Source: Rhizobium sp. BK418 (lineage in GTDB: Bacteria > Pseudomonadota > Alphaproteobacteria > Rhizobiales > Rhizobiaceae). Taken from it: a stretch of DNA of 64,000 nt. The translations under genes were made by a program, and so were the position numbers. Below are positions 35,020 through 44,230 of this stretch, in pieces. Location: positions 248,001-312,000 of the forward strand of contig NZ_SLZK01000003.1 of assembly GCF_004341105.1 (NCBI RefSeq), in the 5' to 3' direction. Each line of letters opens with the position of its first letter. The stretch's first letter is position 1. The notes beneath the pieces are model-generated. The model worked only from the letters and a program-made list of their open reading frames with translations. It was not told the DNA's origin and did not search any database.

Positions 35020-37971
35020 ATGACAGCGCCAAAGCAGCTCAAAAGACGCGCGTGGCCGGGAGCATTTCTCCGCTCACTCGGCCATGCCTCATGGGCTGCC
35101 GAGCAGACCGCCTCCGGTATCACGTTCCTGGGCAGCCGCCACCAAGCGCCCTTTTCTTCCTGGGCAGGCCCGGCGCAGATCACCAGCACGCTGGGTTTCA
35201 CCACAATAGAAGTCCCGCTGACCGGCGGCCAGATCGCAAGGCTGGCGGGCGTAACACCGCACGATGCCGCCGGCTTCATCTCCGCGGCCAACGAAGCTTT
35301 CCGCGCCCACTTCCTCAAACAATTCGAAACGGCACAAGACGAACTGACTGCGCTGTCCGAAGTCATCGCGCGCCTCGGCCAGCCCCGCCGCTACCCCGCC
35401 GCCTGCCTTCTTTCCCCCTTCCTGGCGCGCGCAACGACCGTCATCGGGTCACTACCAGAGACCATCCCTGACGGCGTCCTCTCAGAGGATCAGCAGAAGC
35501 TCATTGAAATTGTCCGCGCCTTCCAAGAACATCCCGAAGAAGCGCGCCGCACCGCCATCCAGCGCTTCATCGACTCCGACCTTGCCGACATGAAGGGCTT
35601 TTTCGACACGATCGAGAAGAACCCGCTGACGCCGGAGCAGCGCCTCGCTGTGGTGACAGACGAGGACGCAACGCTCGTTCTTGCCGGCGCCGGCTCAGGA
35701 AAGACCAGTGTCATTGTGGCAAAGGCCGCCTATCTCGTTGAACGCGGCATCCGCAAACCGGACGAAATCCTGCTCCTCGCCTTCGGCAAAGACGCCGCCG
35801 CCGAGATGGCCGAACGCATCAAGGAACGGGCGGGCGTAGACGTCGACGCGCTAACCTTTCACGCGCTTGGTAACCGGATCATCCGCGAGGTTGAGGGCAA
35901 GGGTCCGGCGCTGGCCGACCATGCCAGTGATGACGCCAAGTTCCGCGTGCTGCTCAGGGACATTCTTCTCAACGAAGTCGCCTCGAAGGCCGGGCTTAGC
36001 AAGCTCATACTGGATTGGTTTTCCGAGTTCTATTGGCCATACAAGAGCGAATGGGACTTCAAGACACAGGATAGCTATTTCCAGTGGGTGGAGGCCCATG
36101 AGCTCCGCACGCTGAATGGCGACCTCGTCAAAAGCTTCGAAGAATGGGAGATTTCCAACTGGCTCTATCGCCACGGCATCGCGTTCGAATACGAGCCTGT
36201 CTATGAAGGCCCGCTCCCGGAGGATGCGCGCGGCGCGTACAGGCCTGATTTCAGGCTGACGGAGAGCGGCATCTACATCGAGCATTTCGGCGTCCGCAAA
36301 GAGCGCGGCATCAACGGTGCAACGCGCCTCACGACCGCCCCCTATATCGACCGCGAACGCTATCTCGCAGACATGGAATGGAAACGCCAGCTACACGCCG
36401 CGAACGGCACGACCCTTATCGAGACGTTCAGCTACGAGAAAGTTGAGGGCAAACTACTCGATAATCTCAAGGGCAAGCTCGCTCCCCACGTCACCTTCAA
36501 GCCCGTTGCCACCGACCAGCTCTTCAGCACCCTCGCGGCGATGGGACAGGTCGACGCCTTCACGCAGACCCTCGGCACATTTCTAAGGCATTTCAAAAGC
36601 TCCGGCGCCACGATCGCCCGCTGTGAAGCACGGGCCCATTCATCAGAGGATGCACCGCGCAGCCGCTCATTCCTGAAAATCTTCGATGCTCTGATCGATG
36701 CCTATGAAGAGCGCCTCGGCGACATGATCGACTTCGAGGACATGATTGTGCGAGCCACCGCCTATGTCGAGAGCGGCCGCTACAAAAGCCCTTATCGCCA
36801 CATCCTGGTCGATGAGTTCCAGGACATCTCCAAAGGGCGCGCGCGGCTGCTTCGCGCCATGAAGGCGCAGCATGACGATGCGCGCCTCTTCGCCGTCGGC
36901 GATGACTGGCAATCCATCTACCGCTTCACCGGTGCGGATATCCATCTGATGCGCAATTTCGGCGCCGAGTTTGGCGGCAAATTCGCAGGCAACAACGCCG
37001 TGCATAGCATCGTCGATTTGGGGCGCACCTTTCGCAGCGTAGACAAGATTGCCGATCCGGCGCGCCGCTTCGTGCTCCGCAACCCGGCGCAAATCAAAAA
37101 GACCGTCATCCCCGCCGCGACCACGGCGGCCCCCGCCATCATGATCGCCTATTACAAATGGGGCCAGGAAGGTGATGCCTTGCGGTCTGCTCTCGACAGC
37201 CTCTCAGCTACCGCCGCTTCCGGTACAAGCGTTCTCCTGCTGGGACGCTACCATCACGCCCGCCCTCAGTCGCTCCACATGCTCGCAGACCAGTTTCCCA
37301 AACTGTCGATCCGCTTTATGACGGTACACGCCTCCAAGGGGCTTGAGGCCGATCACGTCATCATCCTGCGCGCCGTTACCGACACGATGGGGTTCCCTTC
37401 GGAAATTGTCGATGACCCGCTGCTCGATCTGGTCCTTCCGGAACCTGAGAATTTCGGGCACGCGGAGGAGCGCCGCCTGTTCTACGTGGCGCTGACCCGA
37501 GCCCGGCATTCCGTCACCATTCTCGCTGACCGGCAAAAACCTTCTTCCTTCGCAAGAGAACTCGTCGAAAACCACGACTACCAGACCATCGAAATCGGCG
37601 AGCCCGGCATCGCCGAACGCCATTGCCCGTCCTGCGGCGGACGTATGCTCGCGCAGACCGGCCAGAGTGGCGGTACGTTTTTCGCGTGCGAGCATCGTCA
37701 CCTCTGCGGCCAGACCCAGAAAGCCTGCAGCGCCTGCGGCAATGGGCTGCCCGTTAAGAGGCCGACAGACCCAAACAATCTCATCTGCAGCTGCGGCGCG
37801 GCGTACCCGGCCTGTCCCGAATGCACAGACGGATGGCTTGTCGAGCGCCGCGGACGAAACGGCAAGTTCCTCGGCTGCATAAACTACCCCGCCTGTACGG
37901 GCACACGAAATCTACCAGAACGCGAACGTCGCAGCACGCCACGTCGCGACGACGAGCGCCGGCAATCCTAG
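35020..37971 (+). CDS. Helicase IV-like UvrD/Rep helicase with C-terminal zinc ribbons
   Basis: This 983-residue superfamily-1 helicase has an N-terminal non-helicase domain (residues 1-200), Walker A LVLAGAGSGKTSVIV near 223, motif II HILVDEFQDIS, motif III GDDWQSIYRFTGAD, motif V RFMTVHASKGLEADHVI and motif VI RRLFYVALTRARH. From about residue 868 it has several CxxC pairs (CPSCGG, CSACG, CPECTDG) ending in a topoisomerase-I-type zinc ribbon (KFLGCINYPACTGTR). The layout matches HelD (helicase IV) with added zinc fingers. It starts next to hipA, so it may be co-transcribed; a defence or repair role is inferred. Confidence 0.82.
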   Translation: MTAPKQLKRRAWPGAFLRSLGHASWAAEQTASGITFLGSRHQAPFSSWAGPAQITSTLGFTTIEVPLTGGQIARLAGVTPHDAAGFISAANEAFRAHFLKQFETAQDELTALSEVIARLGQPRRYPAACLLSPFLARATTVIGSLPETIPDGVLSEDQQKLIEIVRAFQEHPEEARRTAIQRFIDSDLADMKGFFDTIEKNPLTPEQRLAVVTDEDATLVLAGAGSGKTSVIVAKAAYLVERGIRKPDEILLLAFGKDAAAEMAERIKERAGVDVDALTFHALGNRIIREVEGKGPALADHASDDAKFRVLLRDILLNEVASKAGLSKLILDWFSEFYWPYKSEWDFKTQDSYFQWVEAHELRTLNGDLVKSFEEWEISNWLYRHGIAFEYEPVYEGPLPEDARGAYRPDFRLTESGIYIEHFGVRKERGINGATRLTTAPYIDRERYLADMEWKRQLHAANGTTLIETFSYEKVEGKLLDNLKGKLAPHVTFKPVATDQLFSTLAAMGQVDAFTQTLGTFLRHFKSSGATIARCEARAHSSEDAPRSRSFLKIFDALIDAYEERLGDMIDFEDMIVRATAYVESGRYKSPYRHILVDEFQDISKGRARLLRAMKAQHDDARLFAVGDDWQSIYRFTGADIHLMRNFGAEFGGKFAGNNAVHSIVDLGRTFRSVDKIADPARRFVLRNPAQIKKTVIPAATTAAPAIMIAYYKWGQEGDALRSALDSLSATAASGTSVLLLGRYHHARPQSLHMLADQFPKLSIRFMTVHASKGLEADHVIILRAVTDTMGFPSEIVDDPLLDLVLPEPENFGHAEERRLFYVALTRARHSVTILADRQKPSSFARELVENHDYQTIEIGEPGIAERHCPSCGGRMLAQTGQSGGTFFACEHRHLCGQTQKACSACGNGLPVKRPTDPNNLICSCGAAYPACPECTDGWLVERRGRNGKFLGCINYPACTGTRNLPERERRSTPRRDDERRQS

Positions 37972-38018
37972 TTGGAGGCAAGCTTCCGCAACGGTCGGCG
38001 TGATAGATTCCGAGAGCC

Positions 38019-39635
38019 TTAGGTGGCGTCCGTACGCCGGTGCGCTGGCATCTCCGCAACGACAATCTGCTCGCTCGCAGGCTCCCAGAAGTAGTAAATG
38101 CGCAGGCAGCGCTTCGGATCATGGGTATTTCCGCCGGACTTTATGTGCCAGTCGGCCGTGTAGCGCTGACCTTGCCAGTCCAGATCAAACTGATCACCTC
38201 CGCAATGCGCATTACGTACGCCATCCTCTACAGGCTCGTCACGGAGCGTTCCTTCCCCGTTCCCCATCCGCCGCTCGCGGCAATTGGTAGCGAGCCACAC
38301 GAGGCACCTTGCCGCTTGTTCAACATCTTCGAAAATCGGATCTTTGACCATCCGCCTCGCGGCGGGTGCCAATATCAGCCGTCCAGCCAGCTGCGTATCG
38401 CACCAGTTCGCGAAGTCGGACCAAGATGTCGGCAGAGAGATCTCCGCATCCGGCGCATCTCCCGCCTTGGTCATCTGATCCTGAAGCTGTCGAATGCGAT
38501 AGCCGGCTGCGCGCAATTGCTGCTCGGCGCTTTCGGCGCGAAGTTCTGATTTCTCATGCTCGGAGGAAAAGAACTCAAGAGTGGCCTTGTCGTCACTCGC
38601 CTGCTTTTCGAGCGCTACGATGCGAGCATTCGCCGCGATCAACTGCACGGCCTCACTCGCGTGCTCACTAACAAGCGCCGTCTGTCGGAGTTGGAGGCTG
38701 GCATTTCGAATGGGCGCGAATGCAAGGACATCGCGGCCAAGCTTGGTGCGCCGGACGCTCTCATGCGCCGCGAGCGATCTCATCCACCGGTCACATTGTG
38801 AAGCTCCGTCCTGTTTGAGAAGGTTCTCCGTGAGAAACAAGCGATGCGAATAAGGATCGCTGGAAGCATCAAAGCCTGGCAGATAGGCTCTGACGGCACC
38901 GCCGAATACTGACCGCGCTTTTCCAAAGCGCTCAGTAATGTACCAGGTGTAGGAGGCTGGCAGAACTACAACGTGCGCAATACCAAGCATAGCGCGCGCA
39001 AGAACGTTCGAGTCAAGAAGCGGCTCACTGGACTCATCAGGGGTCGTCAACACGAAGACGGGTAGCCGACGTTCAGCAGCCGCCAGCATATCCGCCAGCT
39101 GCTCAGCTTCATCAGCATACTGGATAATGAACGGCTCGGAGGTGAGCTCATAGCCGCCAGCACTAAGGCCGCAGCGATCGGCAACTTGCTGGACCAATCC
39201 CGGTGTGTGATGGCTGATATCCAGCGAGTCTTCAGGGGTGCTCGCCAAAAGGCGAATGCTAAGCTGCGGAGACTGACGCGGCTGCAATCCCACCACGACT
39301 TCTGTCGTCCAGTTCCGTCCGGGCACAGTCTTATCGGGATCGTCAATGCGAACAGCCCAAATGTCGGACTCGCCGCTATTGATGCGGACACCAACACAAT
39401 TTCGACCGCCCGCCAGGTAGTCAAAATCCTCACCATTCCAGGCCTGATCGGGTAATAGGCCGCCAATACGCTTTTGCGCCCACTTCAGCACTTCGTGTCT
39501 GGCATATTCCGCCGACTTAGTATTGTCACGGCCGCCTACAGAGGCTGCTATACGCATAATCTCATGCTCACGGACAACCTTCGGCATCCGTACAGCCATA
39601 CCGCGCAAAGCTTCCTGAAGTTTGGAATCCGCCAT
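38019..39635 (-). CDS. Unknown 538-residue protein at the module edge
   Basis: The start at 39635 (MADSKLQEALRGM) has AGGGGGG five bases upstream. The N-terminal half (SAEYARHEVLKWAQKRIGGL, NCVGVRINSGESDIWAVRID) is alpha/beta; VVVLPASYTWYITERFGKAR suggests a core strand and helix; a coiled coil (IVALEKQASDDKATLEFFSS to LQDQMTK) follows; the C-terminal domain ends with DWHIKSGGNTHDPKRCLRIY. I recognise no family. It is convergent with the UvrD-like helicase and lies just inside the second GC-rich repeat, in the same cargo block as HipBA. A defence role is possible, not shown. Confidence 0.55.
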   Translation of the reverse strand: MADSKLQEALRGMAVRMPKVVREHEIMRIAASVGGRDNTKSAEYARHEVLKWAQKRIGGLLPDQAWNGEDFDYLAGGRNCVGVRINSGESDIWAVRIDDPDKTVPGRNWTTEVVVGLQPRQSPQLSIRLLASTPEDSLDISHHTPGLVQQVADRCGLSAGGYELTSEPFIIQYADEAEQLADMLAAAERRLPVFVLTTPDESSEPLLDSNVLARAMLGIAHVVVLPASYTWYITERFGKARSVFGGAVRAYLPGFDASSDPYSHRLFLTENLLKQDGASQCDRWMRSLAAHESVRRTKLGRDVLAFAPIRNASLQLRQTALVSEHASEAVQLIAANARIVALEKQASDDKATLEFFSSEHEKSELRAESAEQQLRAAGYRIRQLQDQMTKAGDAPDAEISLPTSWSDFANWCDTQLAGRLILAPAARRMVKDPIFEDVEQAARCLVWLATNCRERRMGNGEGTLRDEPVEDGVRNAHCGGDQFDLDWQGQRYTADWHIKSGGNTHDPKRCLRIYYFWEPASEQIVVAEMPAHRRTDAT

Positions 39636-39735
39636 TAGCCCCCCTAGTTGGTGAATTGCGCCTATACTCACCCAATGGGCGATAATGTTGCAAGAACTTC
39701 TGCTGTATAATCGGTGCTGTTTTCATAACGTAAGA

Positions 39736-39850
39736 GCGCGAGGGATCGTCACCCGCATGGGCCGAGACCCTGAATGTGGGGCTCGGCGGTCACGCTGGAG
39801 CCCTTGGCGCAAGCGGACCGTAGAGCCCCCGTCCCGCAGGGCGCGTCATC
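39736..39850. repeat. Second copy of the GC-rich structured repeat
   Basis: This shares GCGCGAGGGATCG, ACCCGCA, GGGCCGAGAC, GGCTCGG and GGAGCCC in the same order and orientation as 32247-32337, with a longer middle part. The two copies bracket the 7.4-kb segment holding the two unknown genes, HipBA and the helicase. Confidence 0.55.
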
Positions 39851-39922
39851 ATTATTCTTTGAATTATCCCGTTTCGGTGCACTGCAGGTGCACGAATCCC
39901 GCAAATTTCAAAGACCGCTCCA

Positions 39923-41668
39923 CTACCTCTCCCGCTCGAAATCATCATCTCGTCCACGCCGCCGCGACCGCTGCCGCTCCCCCTTGCGCTCGGCCCGCGA
40001 TATCCGGATCGGCTCCTCGGTCCCGTCATCCCCACCGTCACCGCCACTATCCTCACCACCCGCTGCCCGCGCAAAATCTCTCGGCAGATCCACCTCCTTG
40101 CTCCATGGCTCCTGCCGCTCCAGCGCCTCGCGGTGCGCATCTTTGAGGTCGATATCGGGCGTATCCGGTTCCTGCCTTTTCTCCTCCTCCGCCATCCGCG
40201 CCCGCATCGCGCGCTCTTCATCGCGCGCATGGTCACGCCCCGTCCGGTCACGATACCGGTCCTTCGCCCGCCGCACCGACGCGCCGCGCCCCCGCGGTTT
40301 CAGATCAAGGGCGAGGGCCGGCATATGCTCATGGCTAGCCCGGTCCTTGAGGCGCTGTTCTCGAACCCTTTTCTCTTCAAGCGCCTTACGCTCCCGCGCC
40401 TCCACCGCCGTCAGCGCCGTCAGCTGCCGGTTCATATCGAGTGCCTGAAGCTCATGACGACGCTGCAGCAGGGCTGTTTCCACACGCTGCGCTCTGACGA
40501 TCCCCTGCTTGCTCTCCCGGAAAGCGATATACCGCTTGGCATCTTTAAACCGCTGCACCCGGTGGATTATCGCCGACACGCCGGTTACGCGCCCTAGGAA
40601 CGCCGCCAGCCCCGTCGGGCGCGCTTCCTCACGCTGCTGGCGCACTCGCGCCGTCTCAGCGAGATAACTCGCTCGGAGCGCCTGCCGCGCGGCCAGTTGC
40701 TCCCGCAACAGCGCCTCGCGCTCCCGCTCCTGACGCGCGACCATCTCAACGCGCGCCGCCTCAACCGGCGCGCGCCGTGCGGCCTGCGCCCGCGCGAGCT
40801 TCTCCAATTCCGCGCCTTCACCCCGCGCCTTCGCAAACTGCTCGCGCGCCTTGCGATGCTGCGCGACCAGCGCCTGCGCTTCCTCGACAGTGGGCAGCGA
40901 TTCCGGCGGGAACTCCTTTTCAAGGAAGGCGCGGATATCTTTGGTGCGGACGCTGCGATCGTCGATGAGCTTGGGCAGGGCATTCATCCCGCCATAGATA
41001 TCGACCAGCACGTACGGCCGGTTGCCCGTCGCCAAGACATAACCAAGGTCTTCGAGCGCCCGAACAAAGGCCTTAGGGCTGTCGCTCTGCCGCCAGGCCT
41101 GCGTGACCTGCAGCTGGCGCTCCTCTTTCGACAGGCCGGTTGCGCGCTCCTGTGCCCGCTCATAGAGCGAGGTCTTCTGGCGACGCTCGTCAAAGCGCCC
41201 GGGCCCATATCCCTCCGGCAGCTCCAGCCCGTGCTCACGCGCGAACTGCCGCGTCACCATCATCAGCTTCTCGCGGTCGAAGGCGAGATGAACGGCCTTT
41301 TCGTTCTGGTAGTCGATGCGCGACCAGACGACATGACAATGCTCCCGGCCGTTCTTGATGTGATAGACGATGGCCCGCGGCTGGCCGGACAGGCCGAGCG
41401 CCTTCTCCACCCGGTCGACATAATCCATGTACTGTGCCCGCGACAGCTGACCCTGCCCGAGGTCCGGGTTGACCGAGAGGCTGTAAAGATAGTTGCGGCA
41501 CTTGGTGAGACCGGTGGCGATGGCCTCCCACTCGGCGAAGGCCCCGTGCAAATCAGGCGCAATCGCGCCCGTGACCTCCGCCACCTCGACAAGCTCGTTG
41601 TCGAACGCGTTCAGCAAATGGGTGGCGAGGTCTTTGCCGCCGCCGCGCTGGCTCGCCTTGGGGATCAT
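39923..41668 (-). CDS. Relaxase/mobilisation nuclease
   Basis: This 581-residue protein has an N-terminal relaxase domain of MobA/VirD2 type: KCRNYLYSLSVNPDLGQG, a likely catalytic Tyr near the start, and the metal-binding histidine motif HIKNGREHCHVVWSRID around residue 103-119. From residue 250 the protein is a long Arg/Glu/Ala-rich coiled coil with a very basic C-terminus, typical of relaxase accessory regions. It should nick an oriT and lead strand transfer through a helper type IV system. Its ATG overlaps the MobC-like stop (ATGA). The hairpin array upstream of the operon is the likely substrate region. Confidence 0.85.
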   Translation of the reverse strand: MIPKASQRGGGKDLATHLLNAFDNELVEVAEVTGAIAPDLHGAFAEWEAIATGLTKCRNYLYSLSVNPDLGQGQLSRAQYMDYVDRVEKALGLSGQPRAIVYHIKNGREHCHVVWSRIDYQNEKAVHLAFDREKLMMVTRQFAREHGLELPEGYGPGRFDERRQKTSLYERAQERATGLSKEERQLQVTQAWRQSDSPKAFVRALEDLGYVLATGNRPYVLVDIYGGMNALPKLIDDRSVRTKDIRAFLEKEFPPESLPTVEEAQALVAQHRKAREQFAKARGEGAELEKLARAQAARRAPVEAARVEMVARQEREREALLREQLAARQALRASYLAETARVRQQREEARPTGLAAFLGRVTGVSAIIHRVQRFKDAKRYIAFRESKQGIVRAQRVETALLQRRHELQALDMNRQLTALTAVEARERKALEEKRVREQRLKDRASHEHMPALALDLKPRGRGASVRRAKDRYRDRTGRDHARDEERAMRARMAEEEKRQEPDTPDIDLKDAHREALERQEPWSKEVDLPRDFARAAGGEDSGGDGGDDGTEEPIRISRAERKGERQRSRRRGRDDDFERER

Positions 41669-41994
41669 GGCGAGCGTCCCAGCGCCTTCAGGCAGGCGGC
41701 CCGGATTTCACGGAGATCGCGCACGGCGTCTTCCAGCAGCGCCGGATCGGCATCGCCGGCGAGACCTTTCAGGCGCTCGTTCAAGAGCGCGGTCTCGACC
41801 AGCAGGCGGGCCACATCCGCGCGCGACGCGGATGCCCGGCGGGCGGGCTTCGGCACATCCTCGCCGAACACGGCAGCGGTGATGAAGGCATTGACGGAGA
41901 GCCCCGATTCCTCGACCCGCGCCCGGAACTGCTCCCGCAGTTCATGAGGGGGCCGGTAAGAGATCGGGGCTTCGCGTGTCGTCTTCTCCGTCAT
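41665..41994 (-). CDS. MobC-like relaxosome accessory protein
   Basis: This 109-residue protein begins with an RHH-like segment: ISYRPPHELREQFRARVEES then GLSVNAFITAAVFG. Helical tail repeats (LLVETALLNERLKGLAGD) follow, as in MobC/TraJ-type oriT-binding proteins. It overlaps the relaxase start by four bases, a standard mobilisation operon. It would open or mark oriT, which probably lies in the repeat-rich 42.0-42.5 kb region directly upstream. Confidence 0.75.
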   Translation of the reverse strand: MTEKTTREAPISYRPPHELREQFRARVEESGLSVNAFITAAVFGEDVPKPARRASASRADVARLLVETALLNERLKGLAGDADPALLEDAVRDLREIRAACLKALGRSP

Positions 41995-42734
41995 GCATCA
42001 TCGATAGCGCCGTCTCGCCGCCCCGATCCGCGCGCTTTCCACGCGCGCGCACAGCCGTGATCGGGACGCTGCCGCGCCATCGCCCGCGCGCCATTTGCGA
42101 GGGTTCCGGGGAGCGCCATTCCCCGGTCGATGGGTTTGCAAAGGGAGAGCCGAAGTCTCCCTTTTGCTCGAAGCCGGTGCCGACACACCGGTCGTGGTCC
42201 AGGGCGCGACAGCCCTGGCCGTGGATTGCACAAGGGGCGCGGCCAGCCCCTTTGCGCGATGGGTCCGGGGAGAGCGGCAGTCTCCCTCGGTCGGGATGCA
42301 ACGCCGAAACGTTGCCTCAGCCGCCAAGGGCTCGATGCCCACGGCGGCTGACCGCATCCCTTGCCGCATAGGCCGTCACAAGGACGGACTCATCGGCTCT
42401 AGGGATGCCCTGAGGGGGTCCGCGGGGAACCGGAGAGTTCCCCCGGCAAGGTGAGCGCGGTAGTACCGCGCACACCTTGTACAAGACCTTACTGCGGATT
42501 TGCCCCTCTCTATGATTATGCCATGAGACAGGGCCACAAGTGAAATGTACATCGCAGCATGATGACAGGATGAGTGCTCGTACATTGCTTTTTCAACTGC
42601 AGCTGAACGAGGAAAGCACGAGGAAGCGGGGCTTAAGAACGGGCGACATTCAGGGCCTCAATCAGCCTGGTCCTGATGCGAAATTGGAGTGTGCATTCCA
42701 GTGGCGAGGGACCGGCGGACAAGGATGGTCCTCC
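41995..42734. repeat. Tandem array of eleven hairpins, candidate oriT region
   Basis: No gene in 740 bases. Perfect or near-perfect stems with short purine-rich loops follow one another: 42106-42126, 42138-42167, 42174-42191, 42199-42218, 42232-42252, 42267-42287, 42298-42315, 42319-42349, 42373-42387, 42424-42443 and 42447-42479. Loops resemble one another (GCCGAAG, GCGGCAG, GCGGCCA, GCGACA, CCGACA, CCGAAA). The last is a 15-bp stem with arms CAAGGTG and GCGCGGTA paired to TACCGCGC and CACCTTG. The position upstream of mobC fits oriT, but so regular an array is unusual for one. Confidence 0.55.
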
Positions 42735-43439
42735 ATGAACACTCCCCTCAACAACCACACAACCTCTCCTGTCGACCCCGCTACACTGACAATCAAACCC
42801 ACCAAGGAAACCTATGAGCGCCTGCAGCAGGCGCATGAATACTTCAACAAGGCGCTGTTCGGCGGCACGCTGCCGAACGCGCTGATTACCTTCCAGCGCC
42901 GCAAGGGGACGTTTGGGTATTTCGCAGGCGGGCGCTTCCAGAACGATGCCGGCCAGAAGGCCGACGAAATCGCTCTCAACCCCATGCACTTCGCGAGCCG
43001 CAGCCAGATGGACATCCTCGGCACGCTCGTCCACGAGATGGCCCATCAATGGCAACGCCATGAGGGCCAGCCGGGACGCGGCCGCTACCATAACCGGGAG
43101 TGGGCGGAGAAGATGAAAGCCATCGGCCTCCAGCCATCCGACACCGGGGTGGAGGGCGGCAAGGAGACCGGTGAAACGCTCCGTCACTACATTATCCCCG
43201 GCGGCCCGTTCGACGTGGCCGCCGACAAGCTCCTCGGCAAAGGGTTTGCGCTGACATGGAAGGATGCGCCGGAGCCCTCCTCCCCGACCACAGGCGAGAG
43301 CGCAGCTGAGCCTGCTACCCCGAAAAGTGGCAAGCGTGTGCGCTATTGCTGCCCGCAATGCGACCTCAAGGCCTGGGCGAAGCACGATGTCCGGCTGCTC
43401 TGCGGCACGGACAATGTGCTGATGCTTCCCACGGAGTAA
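42735..43439 (+). CDS. SprT-like zinc-binding protein
   Basis: This 234-residue protein has a SprT-like metalloprotease core: EYFNKALFGGTLPNALITFQ, then the HExxH zinc motif GTLVHEMAHQWQRHEG near residue 100, and the third ligand region RGRYHNREWAEKMKAIGL. A C-terminal zinc ribbon is suggested by YCCPQCDLKAWAK and LLCG. SprT proteins in islands are common beside antirestriction and mobilisation genes and may process DNA-protein crosslinks. The start at 42735 (MNTPLNNHTT) is used because the 65 upstream codons are in intergenic sequence. Confidence 0.8.
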   Translation: MNTPLNNHTTSPVDPATLTIKPTKETYERLQQAHEYFNKALFGGTLPNALITFQRRKGTFGYFAGGRFQNDAGQKADEIALNPMHFASRSQMDILGTLVHEMAHQWQRHEGQPGRGRYHNREWAEKMKAIGLQPSDTGVEGGKETGETLRHYIIPGGPFDVAADKLLGKGFALTWKDAPEPSSPTTGESAAEPATPKSGKRVRYCCPQCDLKAWAKHDVRLLCGTDNVLMLPTE

Positions 43440-43551
43440 GGGTCATTGAAATGAATTTGGCAGCGCGGGCCTTGTCCCGCGCTGCCAGTTTTTTCTGACC
43501 GCGTTCAAACGCCGCGTGGCGGCGCAGCGGGAGTGCCGCGCCGCCGCTGAC

Positions 43552-43965
43552 TCAGGATGGTACCGGCTCATAAGCGCCAGGACGTTTGATATCCTCGGTA
43601 AAGCCATACTCCCGCAGATTCTGCGTCACATTATCCCGCAGCACGTCGATGCTGGCTTCTGCCGTCCAGATGGCCGCTCCAGCAGGATCGTGCTCGATCA
43701 GCCATGCGCGCGCACCTTCGACGGATAGTGCTGCAACGTAGGTGTCAGGATCGGCGCTGTAGCCGGGCTCTCTCTCCTTCGTGAAGTACCGCTCAGACGC
43801 CGTGCAGCACGCGTCGAAGTCCAGCCGCGCCACAATGCAGAAATGCCGAAGGTCAGCGAGCAGGTCGGACACGGCTTCCTGGCCATAGGCGGGCGCCTGC
43901 CCGTAGACCCAGGCTGCGCGGGCCAGCGCCGCGCGCGCGGCTTCGATGTGAACATTGTTGTTCAT
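43552..43965 (-). CDS. Island-associated hypothetical protein
   Basis: This 137-residue acidic soluble protein (MNNNVHIEAARAALARAAWV...) has an AAGGAG ribosome site just before 43965. It contains LLADLRHFCIVARLDFDACC and a C-terminal EDIKRPGAYEP. Proteins of this kind recur in alphaproteobacterial integrative elements without known function. It lies 31 bases downstream of the next small gene, so the pair is likely one operon. Confidence 0.6.
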   Translation of the reverse strand: MNNNVHIEAARAALARAAWVYGQAPAYGQEAVSDLLADLRHFCIVARLDFDACCTASERYFTKEREPGYSADPDTYVAALSVEGARAWLIEHDPAGAAIWTAEASIDVLRDNVTQNLREYGFTEDIKRPGAYEPVPS

Positions 43966-43996
43966 GTTGTTTCTCCTTCCCGGTGGGAGGGGGCGC

Positions 43997-44230
43997 TTAC
44001 GCGCCCGCCTCCTCGGTTGCTTCGGACGGGGCCCGGAGGACGATGCGGCCGCCATTGACCGGGATGAGGTCCAGTTGAAGGGTCAGGCCTTCGCCCTTCT
44101 GGTGGCGCCAGGCGGCGCCGATGCGGCTCCAGAACTTCTTCTCGCCGCGTTCATCGACATGGTAGGCGATGTAGGCCGGCGGGGTGAACTCACGGGCGGG
44201 CTTGCTCTTCTGGTTGGTGTTGCGTGTCAT
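43997..44230 (-). CDS. Small island-associated protein (77 aa)
   Basis: MTRNTNQKSKPAREFTPPAY then IAYHVDERGEKKFWSRIGAA WRHQKGEGL suggests a compact alpha/beta protein with the ending LDLIPVNGGRIVLRAP. A strong AAAGGAG site precedes the start at 44230. Similar short proteins travel with rhizobial mobilisable islands; function unknown. Confidence 0.6.
   Translation of the reverse strand: MTRNTNQKSKPAREFTPPAYIAYHVDERGEKKFWSRIGAAWRHQKGEGLTLQLDLIPVNGGRIVLRAPSEATEEAGA

Noticed and set aside
40697..41947. 416-codon frame antisense to relaxase and mobC
   Set aside because: Mirror frame of a high-GC gene; no motif, while the opposite strand has clear relaxase signatures.
42106..42479. CRISPR array
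   Set aside because: The repeating units are hairpins with differing stems, not identical repeats with unique spacers, and no cas genes are nearby.
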